Assembly: GCF_004001065.1 (NCBI RefSeq)
Contig: NZ_BIML01000033.1
Location: 1-47,325 of the forward strand
Source: Paenibacillus xylaniclasticus
Lineage (GTDB): Bacteria; Bacillota; Bacilli; Paenibacillales; Paenibacillaceae
DNA length: 47,325 nucleotides
Direction: 5' to 3'
Positions 1-7,097 of this stretch are shown one piece after another (within the stretch, counting starts at the first letter, position 1; each line of letters opens with the position of its first letter). Position numbers and translations under genes: made by a program. The notes beneath the pieces were generated by a model, which had not been told where the DNA came from, ran no database searches, and saw nothing but the letters and a program-made list of their open reading frames with translations.

Positions 1-284
1 GCCATTTCTTCAAGAAGATCAAAGAAGTTTTCGTTCGGCACTATCTCATATTTTGTTTCATCAACTGCAGGTGGTTCAACTTCAAACTTCACCCCTGTAT
101 CACCAAAGTATCCTTCTTCCCATGACTCATATTCAGATGGAAATGCACAACCAATAAACTCTGAAACACCATAGCCTGTCAAGTTTGAAAAGCCTTCTAG
201 AGCCTTTACGAATTTATCTTCATCAAGATAAAGGAAATAAAGCTCCATTGCAGTTAATTCCTCGAATTTTTTATCGATTCTCAT
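1..284 (-). CDS. CdiI-like ribonuclease-toxin immunity protein, cut by the window edge
   Basis: The reading frame starts at ATG 284, behind a GGAGG six bases upstream, and runs off the left edge, leaving about 94 residues without the C-terminus. The protein is acidic and aromatic-rich (FPSEYESWEEGYFGDTG near residues 47-63). This resembles the small cytosolic proteins annotated in Bacillus and Paenibacillus as CdiI-type ribonuclease-toxin immunity proteins, which bind and neutralise a cognate nuclease domain. The position supports the call: it lies 16 bp after the stop of a toxin C-terminal domain on the same strand, the standard toxin-immunity order. The toxin is disrupted by an IS element, so the immunity gene may now be an orphan. 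Family recognition is from memory of sequence pattern, not a search. Confidence 0.6.
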   Translation of the reverse strand, partial: MRIDKKFEELTAMELYFLYLDEDKFVKALEGFSNLTGYGVSEFIGCAFPSEYESWEEGYFGDTGVKFEVEPPAVDETKYEIVPNENFFDLLEEM

Positions 285-506
285 GGCTTACCTCCATTAA
301 TCAATTTTAGGATAGAAATTCGTAATTATACCATCAGAATCCATATAACCCTCAAATTTCAACCCATTTGGTGCAACGCCAGTAATTTTTCTTCCGACTA
401 TACTGCCTGCATCCATTCCTTGTTGCATAGCAGCTTTGTAATGCTCCCCATTGTCAAGACACGAATTTTTGAGGAATAAGTTAATCCTCCTTGTCGTGTA
501 GTCTAG

Positions 507-1418
507 CTAGGATGCGATTTTGTCAGTCGAATGGACATAGAATTGATCTGGTTTGGCGCCGCGCAAAGACTTATGAGGCCGTTCCTGATTGTAAAAATGG
601 ACATAGCGAGCTATCCCTTTACGCAGCGCGCGAGGGTTTTCAAATTCGTTTAGAAAGATGCATTCGTACTTGAGAGACCGGAAATAACGCTCTGTGCGGC
701 TGTTGTCTGTTGCCCGGCCTTTACCATCCATAGATACCTTCACTCCTGCTTTTTCTAGCAGTTCAGGATAATCAGCATTGGTGAAATGGGAGCCCTGGTC
801 GCTGTTCATAATCTCCGGCTTGCAATGGCTGAATGCGCGTCTTAAGCATCTCAGAACGAAGCCCTTTTCGAGCGTGCTGGACAGTTCGTAATAATCAATG
901 ACTTTTCTGCTGTACCAATCGATGATGTTGAAGAGATACATGAATCCCTTGCCCATCCGGATATAGGTGATGTCGACTCCCCAGACCTGATTTGGACGGT
1001 CAATCGTTAAACCACGAAGCAGATAGGGGCGGGTATATTTAGCATGAAGGCGCCTACTTAGGTTCGGCTTTGGATAGATCGCCTCAAGGCCCATAAGCTG
1101 CATCAGACGGCGAACACGCTTACGATTGATTTTGAAGCCTTGCTCTCGAAGGAACCAGGTCATTCGCCGGTAGCCGAAATAGGGATGCTTCGTGTAAATC
1201 TCATCGATCCGATGCAAGATCTGTACATTTTCTTCGCTCTCACGACGCTCTTTCTCGGGGCGGTAGACGCTGGTTCTGTTGATACTGAGAAGGTCTGCCT
1301 GACGCTTGATCGTGATCTCGGCATTGTCACGCTCGACCATAGCTTTACGTGCTTCGGGCGATTCATTTATGGCCAGATTTTTTTTTGAGCCAGTCGACCT
1401 CAACTGTGAGTTGGCCAA
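507..1418 (-). CDS. IS3-family transposase OrfB, DDE integrase domain
   Basis: This is the catalytic half of the IS3 transposase. It contains an HTH_21-like region (HPYFGYRRMTWFLREQG) and then a retroviral-integrase-type core: Asp in WGVDITY, Asp in MNSDQGSHFT, and Glu in the SRTERYFRSLKYE segment. It ends with the family's YVHFYNQERPHKSL block. It has no convincing start of its own. A9 at the OrfA/OrfB overlap (about 1377-1385) allows a -1 slip that joins OrfA residue ...WLKKK to NLAINESPEARK, giving the usual OrfAB fusion transposase. Length and motif order are normal, with no internal stop. Confidence 0.9.
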   Translation of the reverse strand: MANSQLRSTGSKKNLAINESPEARKAMVERDNAEITIKRQADLLSINRTSVYRPEKERRESEENVQILHRIDEIYTKHPYFGYRRMTWFLREQGFKINRKRVRRLMQLMGLEAIYPKPNLSRRLHAKYTRPYLLRGLTIDRPNQVWGVDITYIRMGKGFMYLFNIIDWYSRKVIDYYELSSTLEKGFVLRCLRRAFSHCKPEIMNSDQGSHFTNADYPELLEKAGVKVSMDGKGRATDNSRTERYFRSLKYECIFLNEFENPRALRKGIARYVHFYNQERPHKSLRGAKPDQFYVHSTDKIAS

Positions 1419-1656
1419 CCAGCTTCTCTAAATGCTCCTGCTTGCTCTCATACTCCTTTCTCACTTTGTCGACTTCACTGGTCTTCTTCTCAAACACCGT
1501 GGTTGCACGCTCTAGAAACTCCGACTTCCATCGGCTAATCATCACAGGACTAAGTTCATATTTAGCAGCGATCTCGTTCACGGTCTGCTCCTCACGGAGC
1601 ACCTCCAGCACAACCTTTGTCTTAAACTCTGCAGTGTATCGGTTCCGTTTTTCCAT
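1363..1656 (-). CDS. IS3-family transposase OrfA, helix-turn-helix protein
   Basis: This 97-residue basic protein starts MEKRNRYTAEFKTKVVLEVL, the usual opening of IS3 OrfA. A helix-turn-helix (EQTVNEIAAKYELSPVMISRWKSEF) covers about residues 23-47, and a C-terminal leucine-rich coiled coil covers about residues 55-92. It binds the element's ends and supplies the N-terminal part of the OrfAB fusion made by -1 frameshifting on the A9 run near its stop. It starts 55 bp inside the right end of the element. Confidence 0.9.
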   Translation of the reverse strand: MEKRNRYTAEFKTKVVLEVLREEQTVNEIAAKYELSPVMISRWKSEFLERATTVFEKKTSEVDKVRKEYESKQEHLEKLVGQLTVEVDWLKKKSGHK

Positions 1657-1896
1657 GGCTTAAATTATAACTTATTTTTCACCCTCCCGTGTCTCAAGCT
1701 ATGGGAGCATTATACTTTACCCCATTCAATAATTGTTTCATCAGATATTTTTGATGGATCATAAACAGTCTTGGGGTTCTTGAAGTACTTAAATTCTCCA
1801 ATTAAGTTACCCTTGTTATCAAGTTTGGGTATCTTGTACTCAATTTGGATGATACCGTCAATTGTCGGGTGCTTCGTTACTTTATGAATAGCGACA

Positions 1897-2025
1897 GGCG
1901 CTTATATGGAAAGCATCGTCTTCTGGATGAAAGAAAATTATGCGACGAGTCCTGAAGAGATGGCCAACAGCTTAATTGAAATCTCACTATTTGGCCCCTA
2001 CATTTCTCCACATCCGCTCAGTTAA
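1897..2025 (+). pseudogene. C-terminal fragment of a TetR-family regulator
   Basis: An open frame of 42 codons reads GAYMESIVFWMKENYATSP and then EEMANSLIEISLFGPYI before a TAA at 2023-2025. The FW(M/L)xxN...SPEEMA..L pattern is typical of the last helices of TetR ligand-binding domains. Nothing upstream continues it, because an in-frame TGA lies at 1885-1887 and the sequence there belongs to the toxin fragment on the opposite strand. This is therefore the tail left by a deletion or recombination that fused two unrelated genes near 1890-1900. It has no start codon context and is not expected to be expressed. Confidence 0.55.
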
Positions 2026-2050
2026 GCTGTAAAGATAGCTTACGCGAGAA

Positions 2051-2098
2051 AGAGGCTTGTCCAGAAGTCAGCAGCAGCTGACTAACGGACAAACCTCT
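2051..2098 (-). terminator. Long hairpin between the TetR fragment and the lipoprotein gene, possible terminator
   Basis: A 12-bp outer stem (AGAGGCTTGTCC with GGACAAACCTCT, one wobble/mismatch) encloses a second 7-bp stem AGTCAGC/GCTGACT. It lies about 46 bp past the stop of the minus-strand lipoprotein gene. There is no clear U-tract on either side, so termination efficiency is uncertain. Confidence 0.45.
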
Positions 2099-2143
2099 AC
2101 AAAGTTACGCTCCATTGGGTACAGACACAAGGAAAGCCTTGCT

Positions 2144-3337
2144 TTATGCCCGCTTGCCCCTTCCACCTGGATGCGATTGGGTAATTTCCGTTATTTTCTC
2201 TCCATTGACTGTTACATCTCCACCAATTAATTGAGCAGTACCATCTGCATCAAAGGCAGAAGAAGCCTCTATACGAATGGTTCCGCCATTAATATATATA
2301 TCGCCATTGGAATCAAATGCGTCCGTATCTCCACTGTCCATCCTTACGTCAATGGTACCGCCATTTACTTCGATCACGACATTCGATTTCACTTTGAACG
2401 AAGCATTAATCCCATCATCCATCGCAAACATCTTGATCTGACCATCATTGATCTTAACCACATTGGCCTCGATGCCTTCTTTGCAGCTCTCGATGTTTAT
2501 AATACCTCCATCGATTTGAACAAAGCGGTTCGCGCGGATGGCATTATTTGCAGCGGTAATGTTTAAGGTTCCGCCTTCCATATAAATGTACCCGAGAGTA
2601 TCATCCTCATCGTTCTCGCTATGCAGAGCGTCTTTATCCGAATCGATACTAACCGTTCCATCGTGGATCAGAATGGAATCATTCGCCTCGATCGCATCCG
2701 CGGAGGAATGAATCGTATACGTGCCTCCGGTAATTGTGAGATCATCCTTGGAGGAAATCCCGTTACCTTCGTTAGACACAATGTCTAATGTACCGGTTCC
2801 GTTCAGGACCAGATCCGCTCTAGAAAAAATGACCGCATCCAAATTGGTTGACCCATCTGCTGTATAGTTTCCGTAGACGGTCATGTGGTTCTCACTGCTC
2901 GTGGATGTAACGAATACTTTATCCGCTGCTTTTACATATATAGCGGGCGAGTCCTCATTGGTGATACTCACGCCATCAAGCACGATTTGAACCTTCGCAT
3001 CCTTAGCAGCATCAACCACGACTGTCGCGTTGTGTGCCTCGCCGCTTATGACATAAACGCCCTCCTGATCCAGCGTCACATCTTGATTGCTCTCTAATTT
3101 CATCCGTACAGCATTCGTAAGCTCCACCGCCTGCTTGAGGTCACGGTCACTAAATAATTGCGAGGTATCTAACAAAGTTGTCGACACTGCATTTGACGCC
3201 ACAGCCGAAGGCGCTGCTCGGGTCGTCGCAGCAGCTGACCCGCTCTCATCTTCTGCCTTAGAGCATCCTACAGCAGACAGGCAAAGCGCGGCGGCCAACA
3301 TAATCACGCTTATTCTTTTCAGCTTCTTCGTACTCAT
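2144..3337 (-). CDS. Secreted carbohydrate-binding lipoprotein, Cthe_2159-like
   Basis: The 397-residue product begins with a lipoprotein signal: basic MSTKKLKR, a hydrophobic stretch, then lipobox LSAVGC with Cys25. It would be anchored outside the membrane. From about residue 60 it consists of short beta-strand repeats rich in G, N and D, such as LTITGGTYTIHSSADAI and IYINGGTIRIEASSAF. This is the right-handed beta-helix pattern of the Cthe_2159/DUF4353 carbohydrate-binding family, members of which bind acidic polysaccharides and calcium. A GAGGAGGGA ribosome-binding site sits 7 bp before ATG 3337. It appears monocistronic and intact. The ligand is not predictable from sequence. Confidence 0.8.
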   Translation of the reverse strand: MSTKKLKRISVIMLAAALCLSAVGCSKAEDESGSAAATTRAAPSAVASNAVSTTLLDTSQLFSDRDLKQAVELTNAVRMKLESNQDVTLDQEGVYVISGEAHNATVVVDAAKDAKVQIVLDGVSITNEDSPAIYVKAADKVFVTSTSSENHMTVYGNYTADGSTNLDAVIFSRADLVLNGTGTLDIVSNEGNGISSKDDLTITGGTYTIHSSADAIEANDSILIHDGTVSIDSDKDALHSENDEDDTLGYIYMEGGTLNITAANNAIRANRFVQIDGGIINIESCKEGIEANVVKINDGQIKMFAMDDGINASFKVKSNVVIEVNGGTIDVRMDSGDTDAFDSNGDIYINGGTIRIEASSAFDADGTAQLIGGDVTVNGEKITEITQSHPGGRGKRA

Positions 3338-3492
3338 GAATGATCCCTCCTCGTCTCTACAGTCATTTTAATGCATGGATCTTAAATCAAACTGAAAGGA
3401 ACGAGAACGAATCGATTATCTAGCTTTCGTATCATCAAACCCGTAATAGAAGGTCATTTCCCATAAGCAATGGGCGATGAAGCTTTCGTTAG

Positions 3493-3770
3493 TCATCCAT
3501 CATGCTCATCAAATTCCTTAGTAGAAATCCATTCCTCATTAGCATCCTCTTCGAATACGTTGATGTAGATGTACATGTTCGAATCATTGGGAGCAGGTGA
3601 AGTGGACTGCAGACTCTTATATAAAGCTGCAAACTGATCACGCTTATCCCTCTTAAACTCCTAATGAAGAACAAACATACTCCATACCTTATCAAAAGGT
3701 GTACTCGTAATGAGATCTTTAAATGTTGGCATATATTTAGCTACTCCGATCTTAATTAGTTCACTGGTCT
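3493..3770 (-). pseudogene. Degenerate small gene in the toxin locus, possibly an immunity gene
   Basis: One frame reads KTSELIKIGVAKYMPTFKDL..., passes an in-frame TAG after MFVLH, and continues FKRDKRDQFAALYKSL...NMYIYINVFEED...EWISTKEF to a TGA at 3493. Both halves have coherent coding character and fit one protein of about 90 residues, so the TAG is probably a disabling mutation. It overlaps the stop of the upstream WXG-like gene in another frame, as translationally coupled genes do. No ATG start is visible. I do not recognise the family. Its place beside a WXG-like gene suggests a toxin-locus accessory or immunity protein. Confidence 0.45.
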
Positions 3771-4198
3771 TAATCTTCTGATAGGTAAGCCTGAATAAGA
3801 TCGAGCGTATCCTGTATGAAGTCATCGATACTATTCCACGCGTCCTTCATCTTATCCCCAACATACTCGGCCTGATCGACGATCCAATCCCACGCGCTTC
3901 GCTTTTCCCGGAAATCCTGTATTTCCGACAACAGCTTATCGATTTCTCCTTCGTTATGCTCATACCGCTGGATCGCATCTCCGAGGAACGCAATCAGCTG
4001 ATTCATCTGATACTCTACGTCCTGGATCGAACGATTCACACTCGCGACGCGGGAGCCAATGCTCCGCCTCGCCGATATCGCCCCATCAATGCGAACCGAG
4101 GCTGCTCCGTTCGCCGCCTTCGTTAATCGTGACTGGCTCTTCTCTAAGCTTCGCTTAATTCCATTTCATTCGGTTAGATTCACATTAATGGATGACAT
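3770..4198 (-). pseudogene. WXG-like type VII secretion partner of a polymorphic toxin, with a premature stop
   Basis: ATG 4198 follows a GGTGGAA ribosome-binding site and opens MSSINVNLTE, then TGA at 4166-4168. The same frame continues NGIKRSLEKSQSRLTK and on through a long amphipathic alpha-helical segment to QAYLSED and TAA at 3770, about 142 codons in all. The all-helical layout (N-terminal MSSINVN, a helix of heptads, then YEHNEGEIDKL) resembles the small WXG/LXG-type proteins encoded before T7SS-exported toxins in Bacillus and Paenibacillus. Translation from an internal start (for example the Met at 4039, 89 residues) is possible but would lack helix 1. The family assignment is by pattern only. 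Confidence 0.5.
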
Positions 4199-4420
4199 GA
4201 TTTCCACCGCCTGTATGGTCCTATAAAGAAGGAATTTGGACTAGGCGTTATCAATGCAGTTCGTCTAGCAGCTTACCTTTTATCCAACACTACTACACCA
4301 ATTAATAGAATTAATGTTAACTATTTCAGCCCAGAATGGCCATAACCCGACCTGAAATGGCAATTTCGTATACCTTCTTGTAAACAAATCAAAAAAATAA
4401 CCTTGCATTAAACGAACACC
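4199..4420. other. Non-coding gap
   Basis: Between the WXG-like gene and the chemotaxis gene I see only the upstream region of the former and AT-rich sequence. A 60-codon open frame on the minus strand (4280-4462) runs into a terminator-like hairpin, has no ribosome-binding site and shows no family pattern. Confidence 0.5.
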
Positions 4421-4459
4421 AAATAGCCCCCAGCTAGCTATCAGGCTGAGGGCTATTTT
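4421..4459 (-). terminator. Terminator-like hairpin after the soluble chemotaxis transducer gene
   Basis: AAATAGCCC (4421-4429) pairs exactly with GGGCTATTT (4450-4458) around a 20-nt loop. It lies about 50 bp beyond the stop of the minus-strand gene at 4506. The tract after the stem is only weakly T-rich. Confidence 0.5.
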
Positions 4460-4505
4460 CATGCTGCAGTTTCACCGTTTCATGACAGAGAGCAATAAGA
4501 AACGA

Positions 4506-5324
4506 TCATCCATTTCGCAAATCAGAAATTTCTTTCGCCATCTGCACCAGCTGCTCATAAGAACCGTTTAACTCCTCCATTTTGGCTGCGATCTCTTGAA
4601 TGAATCCAACAACTCCATGGATATTACTGCTCATATATTCTAAATCCGACTTCATATTATTGAGCTGATCTGCAATTTCAGTCGATGATTCTTGGCTGCT
4701 CATTGCCAGCTTCTTAATCTCCCGCGCAACAACCTCAAAGCCTTTCCCGATCTCACCCGCTCTTGCCGCCTCAATCGAAGCGTTCAATCCCAGAAGATGC
4801 GACTGGCTGGCAACATACTGAATTCCGCTAATTAATGTTTCACTATTGCTTACCTGATCAACAATCGAATCGGAAAATTCCGAAAGACGCTGCATCTTTT
4901 CCGTCGCTTGCATTTGGGCAGCCGTTGTTTCTTCAATAATAATTGAGATTTCATTCATGATCGAGTTAAGATTGCCGTAGTTCTCTTTTAACAGCTCACC
5001 CTTCCTATTGTCAGAGACTAGTCCAATGACGCCGACGACCTCCCCCTCATCAAATATTGGCGTTGCTGTTGTTATATATGGAAAACCGAACTGTTCGGCT
5101 CCTCTTTCTTCCGTTCTTTTTACTCCTGAGCTTAATGCAATCTCGGATACGGTTCCCCTAAGCTGATCAACCTTGGCTCCAACAGGAACCGGCAGCTTTA
5201 TCTGTTTGCCTGGGAGCGAGACCAAAACTTCTTCCATATCGGTAATGATAATATGCGTATCATCATGGAGGGATTCCTGAATTAGTGATGCTGCTTTAAT
5301 CAAATCCGCAATTTTCTCATTCAT
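4506..5324 (-). CDS. Soluble methyl-accepting chemotaxis-type transducer
   Basis: The 272-residue protein has no transmembrane segment. Residues about 1-130 form a Cache/PAS-like alpha-beta sensor region ([17 protein letters not shown]...[20 protein letters not shown]). Residues about 140-265 are a shortened MCP signalling coiled coil containing the conserved hairpin tip [14 protein letters not shown] followed by [13 protein letters not shown], which binds CheA and CheW. Such cytosolic transducers sense an internal or redox/metabolic signal and feed the chemotaxis kinase. The signalling domain is shorter than in classical receptors, but the tip is intact. A GGAAGGAAG site lies 10-11 bp before ATG 5324. 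The gene stands alone. The sensed ligand is unknown. Confidence 0.85.
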   Translation of the reverse strand: MNEKIADLIKAASLIQESLHDDTHIIITDMEEVLVSLPGKQIKLPVPVGAKVDQLRGTVSEIALSSGVKRTEERGAEQFGFPYITTATPIFDEGEVVGVIGLVSDNRKGELLKENYGNLNSIMNEISIIIEETTAAQMQATEKMQRLSEFSDSIVDQVSNSETLISGIQYVASQSHLLGLNASIEAARAGEIGKGFEVVAREIKKLAMSSQESSTEIADQLNNMKSDLEYMSSNIHGVVGFIQEIAAKMEELNGSYEQLVQMAKEISDLRNG

Positions 5325-5420
5325 CGGCTTTATCTTCCTTCCAATGTTATGCGCTTACATAGTCGGCTACACCTACTAAAGCCTAGCACATGCTCTCGGT
5401 AAAAGCCATGAGTTACTATA

Positions 5421-5460
5421 AAAGAAATGCCCGAGGTGCTACAATAAGCATCCTCGGGAC
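5421..5460 (-). terminator. Rho-independent terminator of the hydantoinase operon
   Basis: On the minus strand CCCGAGG pairs with CCTCGGG, with an added TGC/GCA pair and one bulge, followed by ATTTCTTTT. It starts about 15 bp after the stop of the last operon gene (5474). Confidence 0.8.
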
Positions 5461-5473
5461 GTTCAGCATTCAG

Positions 5474-6121
5474 TTATGTGCGAAAAGCATATTCCAGCGG
5501 ATTCAATTGCTCGATTGCTGCGAGAACGTCATCCAACGGCATTATATCGGCGTATTTCTGATTCATATTCCATAGGAAGAGGTCGTAAACCTCTTGACTG
5601 CGGTCTGCAACGCATTCCTGCGGCACAATCGTCCGGAAACCGTAAGAGCAGCTGTCTAAGCTCGTCGCATACACACAGCCCCCGACCGTACAACCACACA
5701 GAATGACCGTATCAATATGCATAGCGTTCAACATCGGCGCAAGGTGCGTTCCGAAGAATGCGGATGGGCCGTGCTTTTCGATCTCTACATCTTCTGGCCG
5801 CACATCCAAATGGCTATCCCATTCGTAGTGCCAGGAGCCAGGCTGAATCTCTTTCAAGCTTGGACATTTCTCTCCCCAGATCCCTAGATCGACTCCATTC
5901 AACTTGTAGCCGACCCGCGTGTAGATGATCTGAATGTTTTTCTCCCGAGCCACATCGGTCAGCTGTCTTGTCGCCTTACAAGCATCCGACATATCAGCTC
6001 CTGATGCGGACTGTTCGCTTGTAAATGCGTTCTGAAAATCGATGACGACGATAGCCGGTCGCTGACCGAAGCCCGCTCTACCGCCCAATCCCGCATGACG
6101 ATATACTTCGCTTCTATCCAA
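5474..6121 (-). CDS. N-carbamoylsarcosine-amidase-like cysteine hydrolase
   Basis: The 215-residue isochorismatase-fold hydrolase has the catalytic set Asp28 (VVIDFQNAF), Lys116 (EIEKHGPSAF) and Cys149 (GCTVGGCVYATSLD). The spacing and the long PGSWHYEWDSHL segment fit N-carbamoylsarcosine amidase (releases sarcosine, CO2 and NH3) and related amidases acting on carbamoyl or small amide acids. It is the last gene of the operon. Its start overlaps the EamA transporter stop by 8 bp, with GGGGAG upstream, so the two are translationally coupled. In creatinine/N-methylhydantoin breakdown this enzyme acts directly after the HyuA/HyuB-type ATP-dependent hydrolase, which is present in the same operon. 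Maleamate-type amidases are a possible alternative. Confidence 0.8.
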   Translation of the reverse strand: MDRSEVYRHAGLGGRAGFGQRPAIVVIDFQNAFTSEQSASGADMSDACKATRQLTDVAREKNIQIIYTRVGYKLNGVDLGIWGEKCPSLKEIQPGSWHYEWDSHLDVRPEDVEIEKHGPSAFFGTHLAPMLNAMHIDTVILCGCTVGGCVYATSLDSCSYGFRTIVPQECVADRSQEVYDLFLWNMNQKYADIMPLDDVLAAIEQLNPLEYAFRT

Positions 6122-7046
6122 CGCGCTCCCCTGCCTTCCTATGTTTTGTCCTTATTTGCAGACGGTTTTGCCCCTGCTTATTGACGAAATAGATGCCAAT
6201 CAGAACTAACACAATGCCCGCTACCATATTCATCGAGAACATTTCACCCAGTATTAGCGTAGCCAGCAAACTTGCCAAAATCGGTTTAACGAAAAAGGTG
6301 GTTGAAGCAAAGCTTGTGTCGAGCGATTCTAACGCCTTGAAATAGAGGAAGAATGCCAGCCCCGTATTTCCGATACAAATGTACGCCATTTCCCACCAAA
6401 TTGGCTGTAGATCGATTGCAAAAGGGGATATTCCCTTATATAAAACAAATGGTAATATAGTCAAACTACCCAAAATAGAAGAATAGGCGTTTAATGTGAT
6501 GCTTCCAACCCGCAGCGCCACTTTTTTCCCTAAAACGGTATACAGGCTGAATGCGATCATGCCCGCAGCTTGAAGCGCGACGCCCAGATAAAAATCGGAA
6601 TTGGTCGTTGACGTTGTCGCGCCTAGTGCGACTGCGACGCCGACAATGCCGATCAGCAAGCCGGCTGCTTTCTTTACCGTCAAACGTTCCTTCAAGAAGA
6701 TAGAGGAGAATAATGCAACAAAGACCGGGTTACTGCTAATGATCATCGCCGCCAGATTAGCCGGCGTATACTCCATCCCGATTTGAATGAGATTCATGCT
6801 GATGCTTACGTTCAGAAAACCTAACAGCAGCAGGATAAACAAATCTTTTTTCGTTAAACGGATACCTTTTTTCTTCATATGCATGAAGGCGAAAGGCAGC
6901 AGCACAAGGCCGCCGGTCAGAAAACGGACAAAAGTCAACTGTGTCGGGTCCACGAAGCCTTGGACGAACTTGCTGATGACCTCGTAGGAGCTGAAGCTGA
7001 ATACAGCAATCGCCAGCCATACGTAACCTAAGTTTTTTGAGTTCAT
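6114..7046 (-). CDS. EamA/DMT-family transporter
   Basis: The 310-residue membrane protein has about ten hydrophobic segments forming two EamA repeats (about residues 8-140 and 155-290). Typical repeat ends such as ISSNPVFVALFSSIFLKERLTVKKAAG and FFVKPILASLLATLILGEMFSM are visible. DMT transporters of this type usually export small metabolites or amino acids. Here it sits between the amidase and the cysteine hydrolase, so it may remove a pathway product or side product, or move an intermediate. AGGAG lies about 10 bp before ATG 7046. The basic C-terminal tail (NRLQIRTKHRKAGERVG) is cytoplasmic. Substrate and direction are inferred from family and context only. Confidence 0.8.
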   Translation of the reverse strand: MNSKNLGYVWLAIAVFSFSSYEVISKFVQGFVDPTQLTFVRFLTGGLVLLPFAFMHMKKKGIRLTKKDLFILLLLGFLNVSISMNLIQIGMEYTPANLAAMIISSNPVFVALFSSIFLKERLTVKKAAGLLIGIVGVAVALGATTSTTNSDFYLGVALQAAGMIAFSLYTVLGKKVALRVGSITLNAYSSILGSLTILPFVLYKGISPFAIDLQPIWWEMAYICIGNTGLAFFLYFKALESLDTSFASTTFFVKPILASLLATLILGEMFSMNMVAGIVLVLIGIYFVNKQGQNRLQIRTKHRKAGERVG

Positions 7047-7097
7047 CTAAAAATCTCCTAGTACACCGGCCGGTACTCCTAAATTCGAATTCGACCG

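Larger units (their letters stand above)
441..1711 (-). mobile_element. Complete IS3-family (IS150-like) insertion sequence
   Basis: The element is 1271 bp. Its outermost ends are inverted repeats: ATGCTCCC at 441-448 matches GGGAGCAT at 1704-1711, and a second matching block, GACACG, lies about 15 bp further in. It carries the two overlapping frames typical of IS3 elements on the minus strand, with a run of nine A residues at the overlap. The flanks share only TA, so the target duplication is very short or has drifted. It interrupts the toxin C-terminal domain, and the toxin frame is restored if the element is removed. It looks intact and potentially active. Confidence 0.88.
301..1890 (-). 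pseudogene. C-terminal ribonuclease domain of a polymorphic (CdiA-CT-like) toxin, split by an IS3 element
   Basis: Two same-strand pieces, 1712-1890 and 301-440, join in frame if the IS at 441-1711 is removed: ...DETIIEWGKV then YKAAMQQGMDAGSIVG..., ending NFYPKID and a TGA stop at 303. The joined piece is about 105 residues and has the pattern of the C-terminal tRNase/EndoU-like (BECR-type) domains of CdiA and related toxins, with KTVYDPSKIS, a GVAPNGLKFEGY strand and a terminal ITNFYP. All N-terminal and delivery regions are missing, because the frame closes at about 1903 against an unrelated TetR fragment. The immunity gene follows 16 bp downstream. The exact nuclease class is inferred. 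The present gene cannot encode a working toxin. Confidence 0.6.

Noticed and set aside
3489-3695. 68-codon open frame on the minus strand
   Set aside because: It is a different frame of the degenerate gene at 3493-3770. That frame gives a better coding pattern despite its stop.
4280-4462. 60-codon hydrophobic open frame on the minus strand
   Set aside because: Contains the terminator hairpin of the upstream gene, has no ribosome-binding site and no recognisable homology.
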